NCBI GenBank assembly: GCA_023014335.1
Contig: JAECYW010000012.1
Location: forward strand, 1,116,001-1,180,000
DNA: 64,000 nt
Source: Galerina marginata
Lineage: Eukaryota > Basidiomycota > Agaricomycetes > Agaricales > Galerinaceae
Direction of reading: 5' to 3'
Under the pieces are notes generated by a model that did not search any database, was not told the origin of the DNA, and worked only from the letters and a program-made list of their open reading frames with translations. Of the stretch, positions 1-11,123 are shown piece after piece. A program made the translations under genes and the position numbers. Within the stretch, counting starts at the first letter, position 1. Each line of letters opens with the position of its first letter.

Positions 1-236
1 TTGGTATCAAAAAAATTGTAAAAATCAGGGTCAGATTTTAGGCTTGTTAGATTTGCCTTATTTTTCTGCTTTTTTTGAGTATAAGATCATCCCAATCGGT
101 TCAGATTTGAGCGGACTACATGTTATTTACGTATTTAATATGTATTTGTTTAATAACAGTGTAAGTCTTCAGGCACTGCCTCACCCCAAAGTAAGAACTT
201 GTTTTTGCCATGCGCAGCAATGGCCTCTGACCAAGT
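1..236 (+). mobile_element. Simple hairpin-ended element, 3' portion (left edge of window)
   Basis: This is the 3' arm of the small element family, entering from the left edge of the window and ending in the hairpin GCCAT..ATGGC followed by CTCTGACCAAGT. The next base resumes the interior of another copy (TCGAAATTCTCCC, normally preceded by GCAATGGT), so this copy was inserted into a second copy of the same family. Noncoding; the short ORF across it is shared by all copies as repeat sequence, not as a gene. Confidence 0.8.
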
Positions 237-548
237 TCGAAATTCTCCCACTCATACAGTGACCCTGCATGGTTTCTGTATCTCAGCCATTACTCAGCCA
301 ATTTTGATGATTTTGGTATCAAAAAATTCGTAAAAATCAGGGCCAGATTTTAGGCTTGTTAGAACCGCCTCATTTTTCTGCTTTTTTTGAGTATAAGATC
401 ATCCCAATCGGTTCAAATTTGAGCGGACTACATATTATTTACATATTTAATATGTATTTATTTAATAACAGTGTAAGTCTTCAGGCACTGCCTCACCACA
501 AAGTAAGAACTTGTTTTTGCCATGCGCAGCAATGGCCTCTGACCAAGT
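237..548 (+). mobile_element. Simple hairpin-ended element, host copy interrupted at its left
   Basis: Starts inside the 5' arm and continues through the 3' arm to the terminal CCAAGT. The missing first part of the 5' arm lies beyond the left edge, because the preceding copy (1-236) is inserted in it after GCAATGGT. The 3' end abuts a Copia fragment. Confidence 0.75.
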
Positions 549-802
549 ATCTTAAAGGCACTCTTGAGTACAAGTTACAGTATTGTGGTGAACATGGTCA
601 AGAACCATTCATTACATTTACTGACTCTGCTCATGGTGATTTTGTTGATACTGGAAAGTCCACAAGTGGCTATGTTACCACTATGGCTGGTGGTTCAATT
701 GGTTGGTCAAGCAAGCTCCAAGGCATTATTGCACTGTCTACAACAGAGGCTGAATATGTAGCTGCAGTAGAGGCTGGCAAGGAGATATGTTGGATGAGCA
801 AT
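549..802 (+). pseudogene. Ty1/Copia RNase H fragment
   Basis: An 84-codon open fragment with the Copia RNase H pattern: YLKGT at the start, then FTDSAHGDF (catalytic Asp), KSTSGYV, SWSSK-like GWSSKLQ and the STTEAEYVAA motif. Only the C-terminal end of a Copia polyprotein is left. Both sides are 3' ends of hairpin-ended elements, in opposite orientations, so the retrotransposon was interrupted at least twice and the rest is not visible here. Confidence 0.85.
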
Positions 803-1167
803 ACTTGGTCAGAGGCCATTGCTGCGTATGGCAAAAACAAGTTCTTACTTTCTAGATGAGTCCGACTATAAATAAAGGTTAAATAAGTAAATAATGCATA
901 GTCCGCTCAAATCTGAAGCTATTAGGATGATCTTATACTCAAAAAAAGCAGAAAAATGAGCCGGTTCTAACAAGCCTAAAATCTGGCCCTGATTTTTACG
1001 AATTTTTTGATACCAAGATCATAAAAATTGGCCCAGTAATGGCTGAGATACAGAAACCATGCAGGGTCACTATAGCAGTGGGAGAATTTCCAACCATTGC
1101 GTTAGAAACCATTTCTGCCTGCTATGCAGGCCGGAAAACAAGTTCTTTTACTACGTAAGAACTTGTA
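803..1167 (-). mobile_element. Simple hairpin-ended element, complete (365 bp)
   Basis: Complete minus-strand copy, from ACTTGGTCAGAGGCC (complement of the 3' end) to AAGAACTTGTA (complement of the 5' end). It is inserted in the Copia RNase H fragment. The 5' end touches the 3' end of a second copy at 1168 without any spacer. No open reading frame of its own. Confidence 0.85.
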
Positions 1168-1234
1168 ACTTGGTCAGAGGCCATTACTGCGCATGGCAAA
1201 AACAAGTTTTTACATTCTAGGTGAGTCCGACTAT
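1168..1234 (-). mobile_element. Hairpin-ended element, 3'-end fragment
   Basis: Sixty-seven bases of a minus-strand 3' arm, broken at GTCCGACTAT where a plus-strand element begins. The remainder of this copy is not found on the other side of that element in the expected orientation, so a rearrangement is likely. Confidence 0.6.
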
Positions 1235-1641
1235 TACAAGTTCTTACGTAGTAAAAGAACTTGTTTTCCGGCCTGCATAGCAGGCAGAAATGGTTTCTAA
1301 CGCAATGGTTGGAAATTCTCCCACTGCTATAGTGACCCTGCATGGTTTCTGTATCTCAGCCATTACTGGGCCAATTTTGATGATTTTGGTATCAAAAAAT
1401 TCGTAAAAATCAGGGCCTTCCTGGTCACGTGACCAGGCCGTTTTAGGCTTGTTAGATCCGCCTCATTTTTCTGCTTTTTTTGAGTATAAGAACATCCCAA
1501 TCGGTTCAGATTTGAGCGGACTACATATTATTTACATATTTAATATATATTTGCTGAATAACAGTGTAAGTCTTCAGGCACTGCCTCACCCCAAAGTAAG
1601 AACTTGTTTTTGCCATGCGCAGCAATGGCCTCTGACCAAGT
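1235..1641 (+). mobile_element. Simple hairpin-ended element carrying the CACGTG palindrome
   Basis: Complete plus-strand copy. Between the two arms, the usual CAGGGCCAGATTTT is replaced by a longer joint with the 18-bp perfect palindrome CCTGGTCACGTGACCAGG at 1420-1437. Confidence 0.85.
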
Positions 1642-1729
1642 TTACTTATTTAACCTGTATTTATAGTCGGACTCACCTTGAAAGTAAGAACTTGTTTTCG
1701 CCATGCGCAGCAATGGCCTCTGAACAAGT
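1642..1729 (+). mobile_element. Hairpin-ended element, 3'-end fragment (GAACAAGT variant)
   Basis: The last 88 bases of a plus-strand 3' arm, with the variant terminus CTCTGAACAAGT. The same variant ends the copy at 19816-20200. Both abut sequence of the same LINE family. Confidence 0.65.
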
Positions 1730-3707
1730 AAACTACTAATCCCCGAACCAGACCCGAACCCATCCGCTTCTCCCGAATCCTTCCAACGGCATCCTTTGTG
1801 CGCCAGGCCTTTGCTAGGGGGGACGGACCACCTAACCGCCCAGTCCCGCGAAGGAGGGACGGCCCCCACCGCTACGCCAATACCACGTAAGGACCGAAGC
1901 CCAAACATCTCCTGGCAGCCGCAGCTGCTGCACTCTCTCCGCCTTCCAAACCCGACGTCCACTTCAAGACCCGAATCCGACCCGAAAACCCTCATCCACC
2001 CACGCCTTGACGACCCGAAACCCATACCAGCCATATGAACAAAGGCAGATCGGGAGGTTAAGGTACCCAACCGATCGCAAGAACGAATGAACGAACCGCG
2101 ACTGCCCAAACCAAAAATGTCGCTAACGCTCGAGATGCGGGCGACTCTGTAACCACCGGTCGTAGCGAATGCAACCGGGTACGAGGAGTGAAGAACGTGC
2201 GGGCAAGGCGACCCCATCCTTGGCCTGTCAACCTCTGCCGACTTGGGGATTGGACTTCCCTCGCCTGCAGCAACCCGAAGCGGGTATCAAGGCCTCTCTG
2301 GGCAAAGAGAACCGCGCGGACACAGATTATCCTATGCCTGCGGCGGGACGTTCGAAGGAGAAAGCGGTAGGATTCTCCAGCAAGAATTCCAAAAGACCGT
2401 GTAACCGGTCCGTCGGAGCGGGTCTCTCGTAGCCTGGGCAATACGAGAGGATGTGCGAACGGGTCTCGCGAGGAGCACCGCAGCGGGGGCAGCCGTGAGG
2501 CTCTTGTATGTTAAACCGGCGGTAGTACGCACCAATTGGCGCATGATTCAGTATACACCTGCACAAGCGCGCAAAGGAAGTGTTGTCACCTCCTGCTTTG
2601 CGAATCCATGGACCACCCTTGCGAGTATCCGGGGTTATAGTAACGACTTTCTTACCCAGCTTGCGAAGCTGGAGGAAGTCGCGACCAAGATCTTGCGGAC
2701 GATCCGTTGCAGCCTTAGCCCAACGACGCGCCGCGGTGGCATCCGCCTCCGAACGGAGGCGATCGAGAGTGACCCGTGAACCATGGTCCACAGGCCGGTA
2801 AACGGAGCCAGCAGCGTGCTTGTGCGCCTCATGTTGCATACCCCACTTGAGTTTAGAGGGGACGTGGTGGAACGATAGCCAGCGCAGCGGATCACCCGCC
2901 AGCCAGGTCTCTATGAGTTTGCACGCGCGCAGGGAGTGAGCCTGCGACGAGTGCAAGGAGGGGTCAAGGGCTCGTTTCGCGGCCGCGATCGAGTCCGTGA
3001 AGATCGCAATGTGCTCACAAGCGCGCTGGGTGGCGAGCTCAAGAGCACGGACGACAGCCGACAGCTCCGCGTCTGGCGCGGTAGCACGGCCTACAAGCCA
3101 CCTGAAGCGACTAACTTCGGTGCCCTGTGAGTAAAGCACCCCTGCTGCAACAGCCTGAGTAGCTTTTTTGGAGGCGGGGTTAGTGAAAACACTAGCGTCC
3201 ACCCCGATGCATAACCCCCACGTATCGGACATGAAGAGTTCCGAAATGAAGTCGAGGTAAAGAATACGATCACCCTTCTCCAAGGGAGAGAGGGAGTCGT
3301 CAAAGTGAATGCGCGACCAATAAGTGTCGCACAACCGACGGCCTGGCTGAGCAAGGGGAGTCGAAGGATCCAGATGCTCGGTCAGCTCGGGGAGCCTCTT
3401 GACGATGTCCATGATGGGCCCCTTCGTGGCGAGCCGTTGCCGGCGCGTCAGCGAATGGGCCGAGAGGGGGTGAGGCTTAGCCTTGCCCAACATATGCCCG
3501 ATCAAGAACGATCGAACAGGATGAGTCCCCGAAAGCGTACCCGCGCGCAGTATACCGAGCGTGGCCATTCGATCGAGGAGGATGTGAATAGGGAGGAGAC
3601 CCGCGAGGGCCTCCACACCTGGGCCTGGGGACGTTGAGAACGCCCCTGTAATCCAGAGAGCAGCCTTGCGCTGCATCTGGCTCAATAGCTTCACAGCGCC
3701 CTTACGT
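1730..3707 (-). pseudogene. LINE (non-LTR retrotransposon), 3' half with RNase H
   Basis: Minus-strand non-LTR element. The open frame (2327 to about 3707) starts in the C-terminal part of a reverse transcriptase (KLLSQMQRKAALWITGAF, typical of fungal LINE polymerases). It continues into RNase H (CIGVDASVF with the first Asp, DAELSAVVRALELA with the Glu, IFTDS with the Asp) and closes with a zinc-knuckle-like CPRCGAPRETRSHILSYC. The 5' part, including endonuclease and the YxDD core, is missing. The region 1730-2326 matches the 3' end of LINE copies at 18225 and 20201, so it is the 3' untranslated part; its last ~100 bases and the poly(A) are absent, cut off by a hairpin-ended element. GC content is higher than its surroundings. 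Confidence 0.85.
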
Positions 3708-3759
3708 TTCAATTGCCACAAGACAGGACATCTCTCTCGAGACTGCCCAGAGAAGAAGA
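3708..3759 (+). pseudogene. Gypsy gag zinc knuckle, truncated
   Basis: Reads FNCHKTGHLSRDCPEKK, a CCHC nucleocapsid knuckle lacking its first Cys. That Cys would fall where the minus-strand LINE sequence begins, which suggests that the 5'-truncated LINE joined the Gypsy element inside this motif. Confidence 0.7.
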
Positions 3760-4124
3760 ACTTGGTCAGAGGCCATTGCTGCGCATGGCAAAAACAAGTT
3801 CTTACTTTCTAGGTGAGTCCGACTATAAATAAAGGTTAAATAAGTAAATAATGCATAGTCCGCTCAAATCTGAAGCTATTAGGATGATCTTATACTCAAA
3901 AAAAGCAGAAAAATGAGGCGGTTCTAACAAGCCTAAAATCTGACCCTGATTTTTACAATTTTTTTGATACCAAAATCATTAAATTTGGCCCAGTAATGGC
4001 TGAGATACAGAAACCATGCAGGGTCACTATATGAGTGGGAGTATTTCCGTCCTCGGCGTTAGGAATGTTGTCTGCCTGCTATGCAGGCCGGAAAACAAGT
4101 TCTTTTACTACGTAAGAACTTGTA
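3760..4124 (-). mobile_element. Simple hairpin-ended element, complete (365 bp)
   Basis: Complete minus-strand copy inserted in the Gypsy gag region directly after the knuckle. Confidence 0.85.
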
Positions 4125-4277
4125 ACTGATCCAACTTCCGAGGAAATTCTGGATCAAACATGAACACGAACAACACGCCAAAGAAGTGGACCCCTAGTGA
4201 ACTCCGCACTCATGTGCGATCCCTCTCTGCGGAAGAACGAGAGGAACTTGGGAACCTCATGATAAAGGACATGGGTT
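4125..4277 (+). pseudogene. Gypsy gag/pol linker fragment
   Basis: About 45 codons including KKWTPSELRTHVRSLSAEE followed by REELGNLMIKDMG. This resembles the short helical segment seen between gag and protease in fungal Gypsy elements. The frame does not continue from the zinc knuckle, so at least one indel has accumulated. It is cut at its right by a core composite. Confidence 0.55.
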
Positions 4278-5158
4278 TACAAGGTCTTACGTAGTAAAAG
4301 AACTTGTTTTCCGGCCTGCATAGCAGGCAGAAATGGTTTCTAACGCAATGGTTGGAAATTCTCCCACTCATACAGTGACCCTGCATGGTTTCTGTATCTC
4401 AGCCATTACTGGGCCAATTTTGATGATCTTGGTATCAAAAAATTCGTAAAAATCAGGGCTTTCATGTGGCATGTGTATCCAGGGACGATGTGGTCATGTG
4501 ATCTGTTCACACGACCCAAAAAGCGCAAATTTGTGTGAATTTACACTTAAAACAGATTTCAGTAAGCTAGATATGCTAAAATGTGTTGCCCAGACCAATC
4601 TAGAATAATGTACAAATATTTACATATGTTTTGCAATGATGTCATGGTGTCCAAATCAGGCAAACAGTCAGCTCAACTTGGTGAAAATCCGAAAATTGGT
4701 GTTAAACTGACTGGATAACTCATAAAAGGCACACCAAACATTGCAAAACATAACCAAATAACATGGAAATAATGTTCTAGAAGCTTACATAATCAAACTC
4801 ACAGCAGGACTTTGTGCAATTGCCTTGGATTTGGTAATGCACCAACTTGGACCAAGATATTCTGAGGGATATGTCATGTGATATGTGTGCACAGACCATC
4901 TCTTAGGTAAAAAAAACATTATCAGTATTTTTATTTTATTTTAATGCCTTTAAAATCTCTCAATATAGTGTATTTCAAACAATATTCCGCATTTGGTAAG
5001 TCACATAGAAATGTGACAATTCCTATGTGACACCATCTTTTAGCCCTGATTTTTTTAATAATTACACATTTTGTTTCAAGGCAATCCGATAAAAACTAAG
5101 TGACGTATGAATTAATCTTGTTACAAGTTTCTTATTGTAGTCTAATAATTAATCTTGT
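4278..5158 (+). mobile_element. 5' arm + core block (first half of a core composite)
   Basis: Begins T-ACAAGGTCTTACG (one-base variant of the 5' end) and runs through the arm into the ~700-bp noncoding core, which starts CATGTGGCATGTGTATCC. It ends in ATTAATCTTGT immediately before a new 5' arm. No coding potential was seen in the core. Confidence 0.8.
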
Positions 5159-5525
5159 TACAAGTTCTTACGTAGTAAAAGAACTTGTTTTCCGGCCTGC
5201 ATAGCAGGCAGAAATGGTTTCTAACGCAATGGTTGGAAATTCTCCCACTCATACAGTGACCCTGCATGGTTTCTGTATCTCAGCCATTACTGGGCCAATT
5301 TTGATGATCTTGGTATCAAAAAAATTGTAAAAATCAGGGTCAGATTTTAGGCTTGTTAGATTCGCCTTATTTTTCTGCTTTTTTTGAGTATAAGATCATC
5401 CCAATCGGTTCAGATTTGAGCGGACTACCCATTATTTACTTATTTAACATGTATTTAGATATTAACAAAAATGCCCAAGGTAAGAACTTGTTTTTGCCAT
5501 GCGCAGCAATGGCCTCTGACCAAGT
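5159..5525 (+). mobile_element. Simple hairpin-ended element in tandem array
   Basis: Complete copy joined head-to-tail, without spacer, to the preceding core block and to the following copy. The three together form one array sitting in the Gypsy element between linker and protease. Confidence 0.85.
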
Positions 5526-5891
5526 TACAAGTTCTTACGTAGTAAAAGAACTTGTTTTCCGGCCTGCATAGCAGGCAGAAATGGTTTCTAACGCAATGGT
5601 TCGAAATTCTCCCACTCATATAGTGACCCTGCACCAATTTCTGTATCTCAGCCATTACTGGGCCAATTTTTATGATCTTGGTATCAAAAAATTTGTAAAA
5701 ATCAGGGCCAGATTTTAGGCTTGTTAGAACCACCTCATTTTTCTGCTTTTTTTGAGTATAAGATCATCCCAATAGCTTCAGATTTGAGCGGACTATGCAT
5801 TATTTATTTATTTAACCTTTATTTATAGTTGCACTCACCTTGAAAGTAAGAACTTGTTTTTGCCATGTGCAGCAATGGCCTCTGACCAAGT
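5526..5891 (+). mobile_element. Simple hairpin-ended element in tandem array
   Basis: Third member of the head-to-tail array, ending CCAAGT directly before the Gypsy protease coding sequence. Confidence 0.85.
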
Positions 5892-6322
5892 TTTGAAACG
5901 GGAGCCTGAATCGACGTCAGTCTCCCCCTATTTAGCAATTCACTCTGTATTTATGGCAAAGATCGAGAATAAATCTATTTCATTACCCGCGATTATCTTG
6001 ATCCAAAATCAGAATGAATCAAAAACCGTCAAAACATCAGCCCTCCTCAACTCAGGAGCAGGAGGAAAGTTCATCAATCAGAACTACGTACAAAAACTGG
6101 ACCTACAAACTTGGAAATTGGAAGAACCCCTAACAGTATACAACGTGGACGGAACGCAAAACAAGAAAGGGACCATCTTACACTACGTCACCTTAGATCT
6201 CAAGATCGGAGATAGAACCAAACAAGAAACCCTGCTGGTATCCGGATTAGGAAAACAGAATATCATTTTAGGTTTTCCTTGGTTACAAGAGAACAATCCC
6301 GATATAGACTGGCAAACCGGAT
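5892..6322 (+). pseudogene. Gypsy retropepsin (aspartic protease) fragment
   Basis: The frame reads SALLNSGAGGKFINQNYV and later NIILGFPWLQENNPDIDW, the beginning and end of a retroviral-type aspartic protease of the Ty3/Gypsy class. The catalytic triplet, usually D-S/T-G, reads NSG here, so the catalytic Asp appears lost and the enzyme would be inactive. The frame stops at GACTGGCAAACCGGAT, where a hairpin-ended element begins; the Gypsy coding sequence resumes at 8776. Confidence 0.85.
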
Positions 6323-7936
6323 TACAAGTTCTTACGTAGTAAAAGAACTTGTTTTCCGGCCTGCATAGCAGGCAGAAATGGTTTCTAACGCAATGGTTGG
6401 AAATTCTCCCACTGCTATAGTGACCCTGCATGGTTTCTGTATCTCAGCCATTACTGGGCCAATTTTTATGATCTTGGTATCAAAAAAATCGTAAAAATCA
6501 GGGCTTTCATGTGGCATGTGTATCCAGGGTTGATTAGGTCATGTGACCTGCTCACACGACCCAAAAAGCGCAAATTTGTGTGAATTTACACTTAAAACAG
6601 ATTTCAGTGAGCTAAATATGCTAAAATGTGTTGCCCAGACCAATCTAGAATAATGTACAAATATTTACATATGTTTTGCAATGATGTCATGGTGTCCAAA
6701 TCAGGCAAACAGTCAGCTCAACTTGGTGAAAATCCGAAAATTGGTGTTAAACTGACTGGATAACTCATAAAAGGCACACCAAACATTGCAAAACATAACC
6801 AAATAACATGGAAATAATGTTCTAGAAGCTTACATAATCAAACTCACAGCAGGACTTTGTGCAATTGCCTTGGATTTGGTAATGCACCAACTTGGACCAA
6901 GATATTCTGAGGGATATGTCATGTGATATGTGTGCACAGACCATCTCTTAGGTAAAAAAAACATTATCAGTATTTTTATTTTATTTTAATGCCTTTAAAA
7001 TCTCTCAATATAGTGTATTTCAAACAATATTCCGCATTTGGTAAGTCACATAGAAATGTGACAATTCCTATGTGACACCATCTTTTAGCCCTGATTTTTT
7101 TAATAATTACACATTTTGTTTCAAGGCAATCCGATAAAAACTAAGTGACGTATGAATTAATCTTGTTACAAGTTTCTTATTGTAGTCTAATAATTAATCT
7201 TGTTACAAGTTCTTACGTAGTAAAAGAACTTGTTTTCCGGCCTGCATAGCAGGCAGAAATGGTTTCTAACGCAATGGTTGGAAATTCTCCCACTCATACA
7301 GTGACCCTGCATGGTTTCTGTATCTCAGCCATTACTGGGCCAATTTTGATGATCTTGGTATCAAAAAAATTGTAAAAATCAGGGTCAGATTTTAGGCTTG
7401 TTAGATTCGCCTTATTTTTCTGCTTTTTTTGAGTATAAGATCATCCCAATCGGTTCAGATTTGAGCGGACTACCCATTATTTACTTATTTAACATGTATT
7501 TAGATATTAACAAAAATGCCCAAGGTAAGAACTTGTTTTTGCCATGCGCAGCAATGGCCTCTGACCAAGTTACAAGTTCTTACGTAGTAAAAGAACTTGT
7601 TTTCCGGCCTGCATAGCAGGCAGAAATGGTTTCTAACGCAATGGTTCGAAATTCTCCCACTCATATAGTGACCCTGCACCAATTTCTGTATCTCAGCCAT
7701 TACTGGGCCAATTTTTATGATCTTGGTATCAAAAAATTTGTAAAAATCAGGGCCAGATTTTAGGCTTGTTAGAACCACCTCATTTTTCTGCTTTTTTTGA
7801 GTATAAGATCATCCCAATAGCTTCAGATTTGAGCGGACTATGCATTATTTATTTATTTAACCTTTATTTATAGTTGCACTCACCTTGAAAGTAAGAACTT
7901 GTTTTTGCCATGTGCAGCAATGGCCTCTGACCAAGT
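6323..7936 (+). mobile_element. Second copy of the array: core composite plus extra simple element
   Basis: 5' arm + core 6323-7203, simple element 7204-7570, simple element 7571-7936. It is the tandem-duplicate counterpart of 4278-5891. The 5' arm and first ~250 bases differ slightly from the 4278 copy (ATCCAGGGTTGATTAGG against ATCCAGGGACGATGTGG), and the rest is nearly identical. Confidence 0.85.
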
Positions 7937-8367
7937 TTTGAAACGGGAGCCTGAATCGACGTCAGTCTCCCCCTATTTAGCAATTCACTCTGTATTTATG
8001 GCAAAGATCGAGAATAAATCTATTTCATTACCCGCGATTATCTTGATCCAAAATCAGAATGAATCAAAAACCGTCAAAACATCAGCCCTCCTCAACTCAG
8101 GAGCAGGAGGAAAGTTCATCAATCAGAACTACGTACAAAAACTGGACCTACAAACTTGGAAATTGGAAGAACCCCTAACAGTATACAACGTGGACGGAAC
8201 GCAAAACAAGAAAGGGACCATCTTACACTACGTCACCTTAGATCTCAAGATCGGAGATAGAACCAAACAAGAAACCCTGCTGGTATCCGGATTAGGAAAA
8301 CAGAATATCATTTTAGGTTTTCCTTGGTTACAAGAGAACAATCCCGATATAGACTGGCAAACCGGAT
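7937..8367 (+). pseudogene. Duplicate of the Gypsy retropepsin fragment
   Basis: Same 431 bases as 5892-6322, brought here by the 2,045-bp tandem duplication. It carries the same NSG in place of the catalytic triplet. One of the two copies is the original piece contiguous with the polymerase at 8776. Confidence 0.85.
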
Positions 8368-8775
8368 TACAAGTTCTTACGTAGTAAAAGAACTTGTTTT
8401 CCGGCCTGCATAGCAGGCAGAAATGGTTTCTAACGCAATGGTTGGAAATTCTCCCACTGCTATAGTGACCCTGCATGGTTTCTGTATCTCAGCCATTACT
8501 GGGCCAATTTTTATGATCTTGGTATCAAAAAAATTGTAAAAATCAGGGTCAGATTTTAGGCTTGTTAGAACCGCCTCATTTTTCTGCTTTTTTTGAGTAT
8601 AAGATCATCCTAATTGGTTCAGATTTGAGCGGACTGTCCATTATTTGCTTATTTAACATTTATTTATTTAATTCTTTATTTAACATGCATTATTTAATCA
8701 TTGGTCTCTAGGTGCTGACTCACCCCAAAGTAAGAACTTGTTTTTGCCATGCGCAGCAATGGCCTCTGACCAAGT
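8368..8775 (+). mobile_element. Simple hairpin-ended element, complete, with longer spacer
   Basis: Complete copy (408 bp), with an extra AT-rich stretch before the terminal hairpin. Removing it joins CCGGAT to CAATCAACTGG and restores a plausible Gypsy frame (DWQTG then SINWR), which shows insertion after a T with no duplicated bases. Confidence 0.8.
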
Positions 8776-10658
8776 CAATCAACTGGAGAATCTCGGAGAA
8801 ACTTAATCGGACAACATGTTAAAGTTGTAAAAGTGACCAGACTGAGGATTGAACCCAGGACCTTCTGGACATATACCAAATGCTCTGCCAACTGAGCTAT
8901 CCGGCCGTACCAGTAGAACCAACTATCTAACTGATACCCTAAACCCTGGGAGATATACTCCGTGCAAGACTTATGCCACCTTTGGCTGCTTAGGTCGAGG
9001 TGCATGCCTAGCTAGTTGACCAGCCAGTCCTGCAAGATTCTGTGGTCAGATTACAAATTCCAACACAACATCGATCAACCACGTAACCGTTGAAGAAGAA
9101 CCCGATGAACAGGAACACCTAAACCGGACGACTCATCCTCTGGACGACTTCTATTCTGGGATTTTTTCGTACATTGGAACCGAAACCCTGGAGGAAAACG
9201 ATGTTCAGATAAACGCGAAAACTACGACCTCTCAGACCTTTGCCCAGAAACACGAGGAAAGAAAACCGGAACGGTCAATGGAAGAAATGATACCACCTGA
9301 ATATCATGAATACTTGGATTTATTCGACAAGGAAACCACAAACCGATTCCCGGAACCCTGATCTTGGGACCACAAGATTGAACTAAAAGAAGGCTTTGAA
9401 CCGAAATCATTCAAAACCTACAATCTTACTCCGGAAGAGCAAATCAAAATGGAAAAATTCTTGAAGGAAAACCTGGACAAAGGATATATTCGACCATCGC
9501 AATCCCCAATGGCTTCACCATTTTTCTTTGTATCTAAGAAAGATGGGAAATTAAGACCATGCCAAGATTATCGATACCTGAACGATTGGACGATCAAAAA
9601 CACGTACCCACTGCCACTAATTTCGGAACTTATGGACAAGCTCAAAGATGCAACCATCTTCACTAAACTGGACGTGAGATGGGGGTATAATAACATCCGA
9701 ATCAAAGATGGCGATCAATGGAAAGCGGCATTCAAGACCAACAAAGGATTATTCGAACTGACGGTTATGTTCTTTGGAATGTGCAATTCACCTGCAACGT
9801 TTCAAGCAATGATGGACTCAATCTTCAACAACATGATTACTGCATGCTTTGTGATTGTCTACATGGACGACATCTTAATCTTCGCAAGAAACCGGAAAGA
9901 CCTGGAGAAATACACAAGAATGGTCTTGGAATGCCTCCGAGAAAACGACTTATTCCTGAAAGCAGAAAAGTGCTCGTTTGGACTGGAAAGGGTTGAATAC
10001 CTTGGCATGATTATCGAACAGGGAAAGATCTCAATGGACCTCGTGAAGCTGGAAGGAATCAAGGACTGGCCAACCCCGACGACTGTCAAACAAGTCCGAT
10101 CATTTCTAGGATTTGGAAATTTCTACCGACGATTCATCAGAAAATTCTCTGAAGTAGCCCGACCACTGAACGATCTGTTAAAAAAGGACAAGACTTTCAA
10201 ATGGACAGAAGAAGCTCAAAAGGCATTTGATCAACTCAAGAACCGATTCACCGAAGAACCAGTTCTAATGATGCCCGATTCAACAAAACCATTCCAGATT
10301 GAATCAGACGCCTCCAAGTATGCTTCAGGAGCGGTACTAACCCAATTAGACGGTGACAGACATCCATGTGCCTTTATTTCAAGAACATTCTCGCCTACTG
10401 AATGGAACTACGAAATCTATGACCGGAAACTCCTAGGAATTATCCGAGCTTTACAGGAATGGAGACACTATATCCAAGGATCAAGACACGAAACGGTGGT
10501 GTTTTCGGATCACAAAAACCTCACCTACTTCAGAAAAGCTCAAAACCTGAACAGACGACAAGCGAGATGGTCACTCTACCTATCGGAATTCGATCTCAAA
10601 TTGATACACATGCCCGGACCCAAAATGATTCAATCGGATGCCCTATCACAAAGACCAG
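8776..10658 (+). pseudogene. Gypsy reverse transcriptase-RNase H
   Basis: The polymerase frame is open from 9364 to 10658. It contains MIPPEYHEYLDLF upstream, [31 protein letters not shown], the catalytic YMDD ([12 protein letters not shown], near 9860), the thumb/connection [17 protein letters not shown], and RNase H with [13 protein letters not shown] and [10 protein letters not shown]. It ends [12 protein letters not shown], where a minus-strand hairpin-ended element is inserted. A TGA stop at 9361-9363 interrupts the frame just before WDHKIEL, the conserved start of the domain, so the copy is dead. A tRNA-like insertion lies in the linker (8833-8906). Integrase is not seen. Confidence 0.9.
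8833..8906 (-). tRNA. tRNA-like sequence, probably a degenerate tRNA or SINE head
   Basis: The minus strand folds as a tRNA. The acceptor stem GGCCGGA pairs with TCTGGTC, the A box is TAGCTCAGTTGG, and the T arm CTGGG/CTCAG has loop TTCAATC. A TTTT run, a pol III stop, follows shortly after. The anticodon region is abnormal: the stem TTTGG/CCAGA leaves loop TATATGT, with A where U33 is expected, and there is an extra A before the stem. I therefore read it as a decayed tRNA gene or SINE head inserted in the Gypsy linker, not a working tRNA. Confidence 0.5.
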
Positions 10659-11123
10659 ACTTGGTCAGAGGCCATTGCTGTGCATGGCAAAAACAAGTTC
10701 TTACTTTCAAGGTAAGTCATAAATAGAGGTTAAATAAGTAAATAATGCATAGTCCACTCAAATCTGAACCGATTGGGATGATCTTATACTCAAAAAAAGC
10801 AGAAAAATGAGGCGGATCTAACAAGCCTAAAATCTGACCCTGATTTTTACAATTTTTTTGATACCAAGATCATAAAAATTGGCCCAGTAATGGCTGTGAT
10901 ACAGAAACCATGCAGGGTCACTATAGCAGTGGGAGAATTTCACTTGGTCAGAGGCCATTGCTGCGCATGGCAAAAACAAGTTCTTACTTGTAAGGTGAGT
11001 CCGACTATAAAGAAAGGTTAAATAAGTAAATAATATGTAGTCCGCTCAAATCTGAACGGATTTGGATGATCTTATACTCAAAAACTTGGTCAGAGGCCAT
11101 TGCTGCGCATGGCAAAAACAAGT

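Larger units (their letters stand above)
4572..8530 (+). repeat. 2,045-bp tandem duplication (two copies)
   Basis: Sequence from about 4572 to 6485 is repeated almost perfectly at about 6617 to 8530, an offset of exactly 2,045 bases. The unit holds a core block, two simple elements and the Gypsy protease fragment. Its edges lie in 5' arms (4278, 6323 and 8368 are all arm starts), as expected for unequal exchange between arm copies. An assembly duplication would look the same. Confidence 0.85.
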
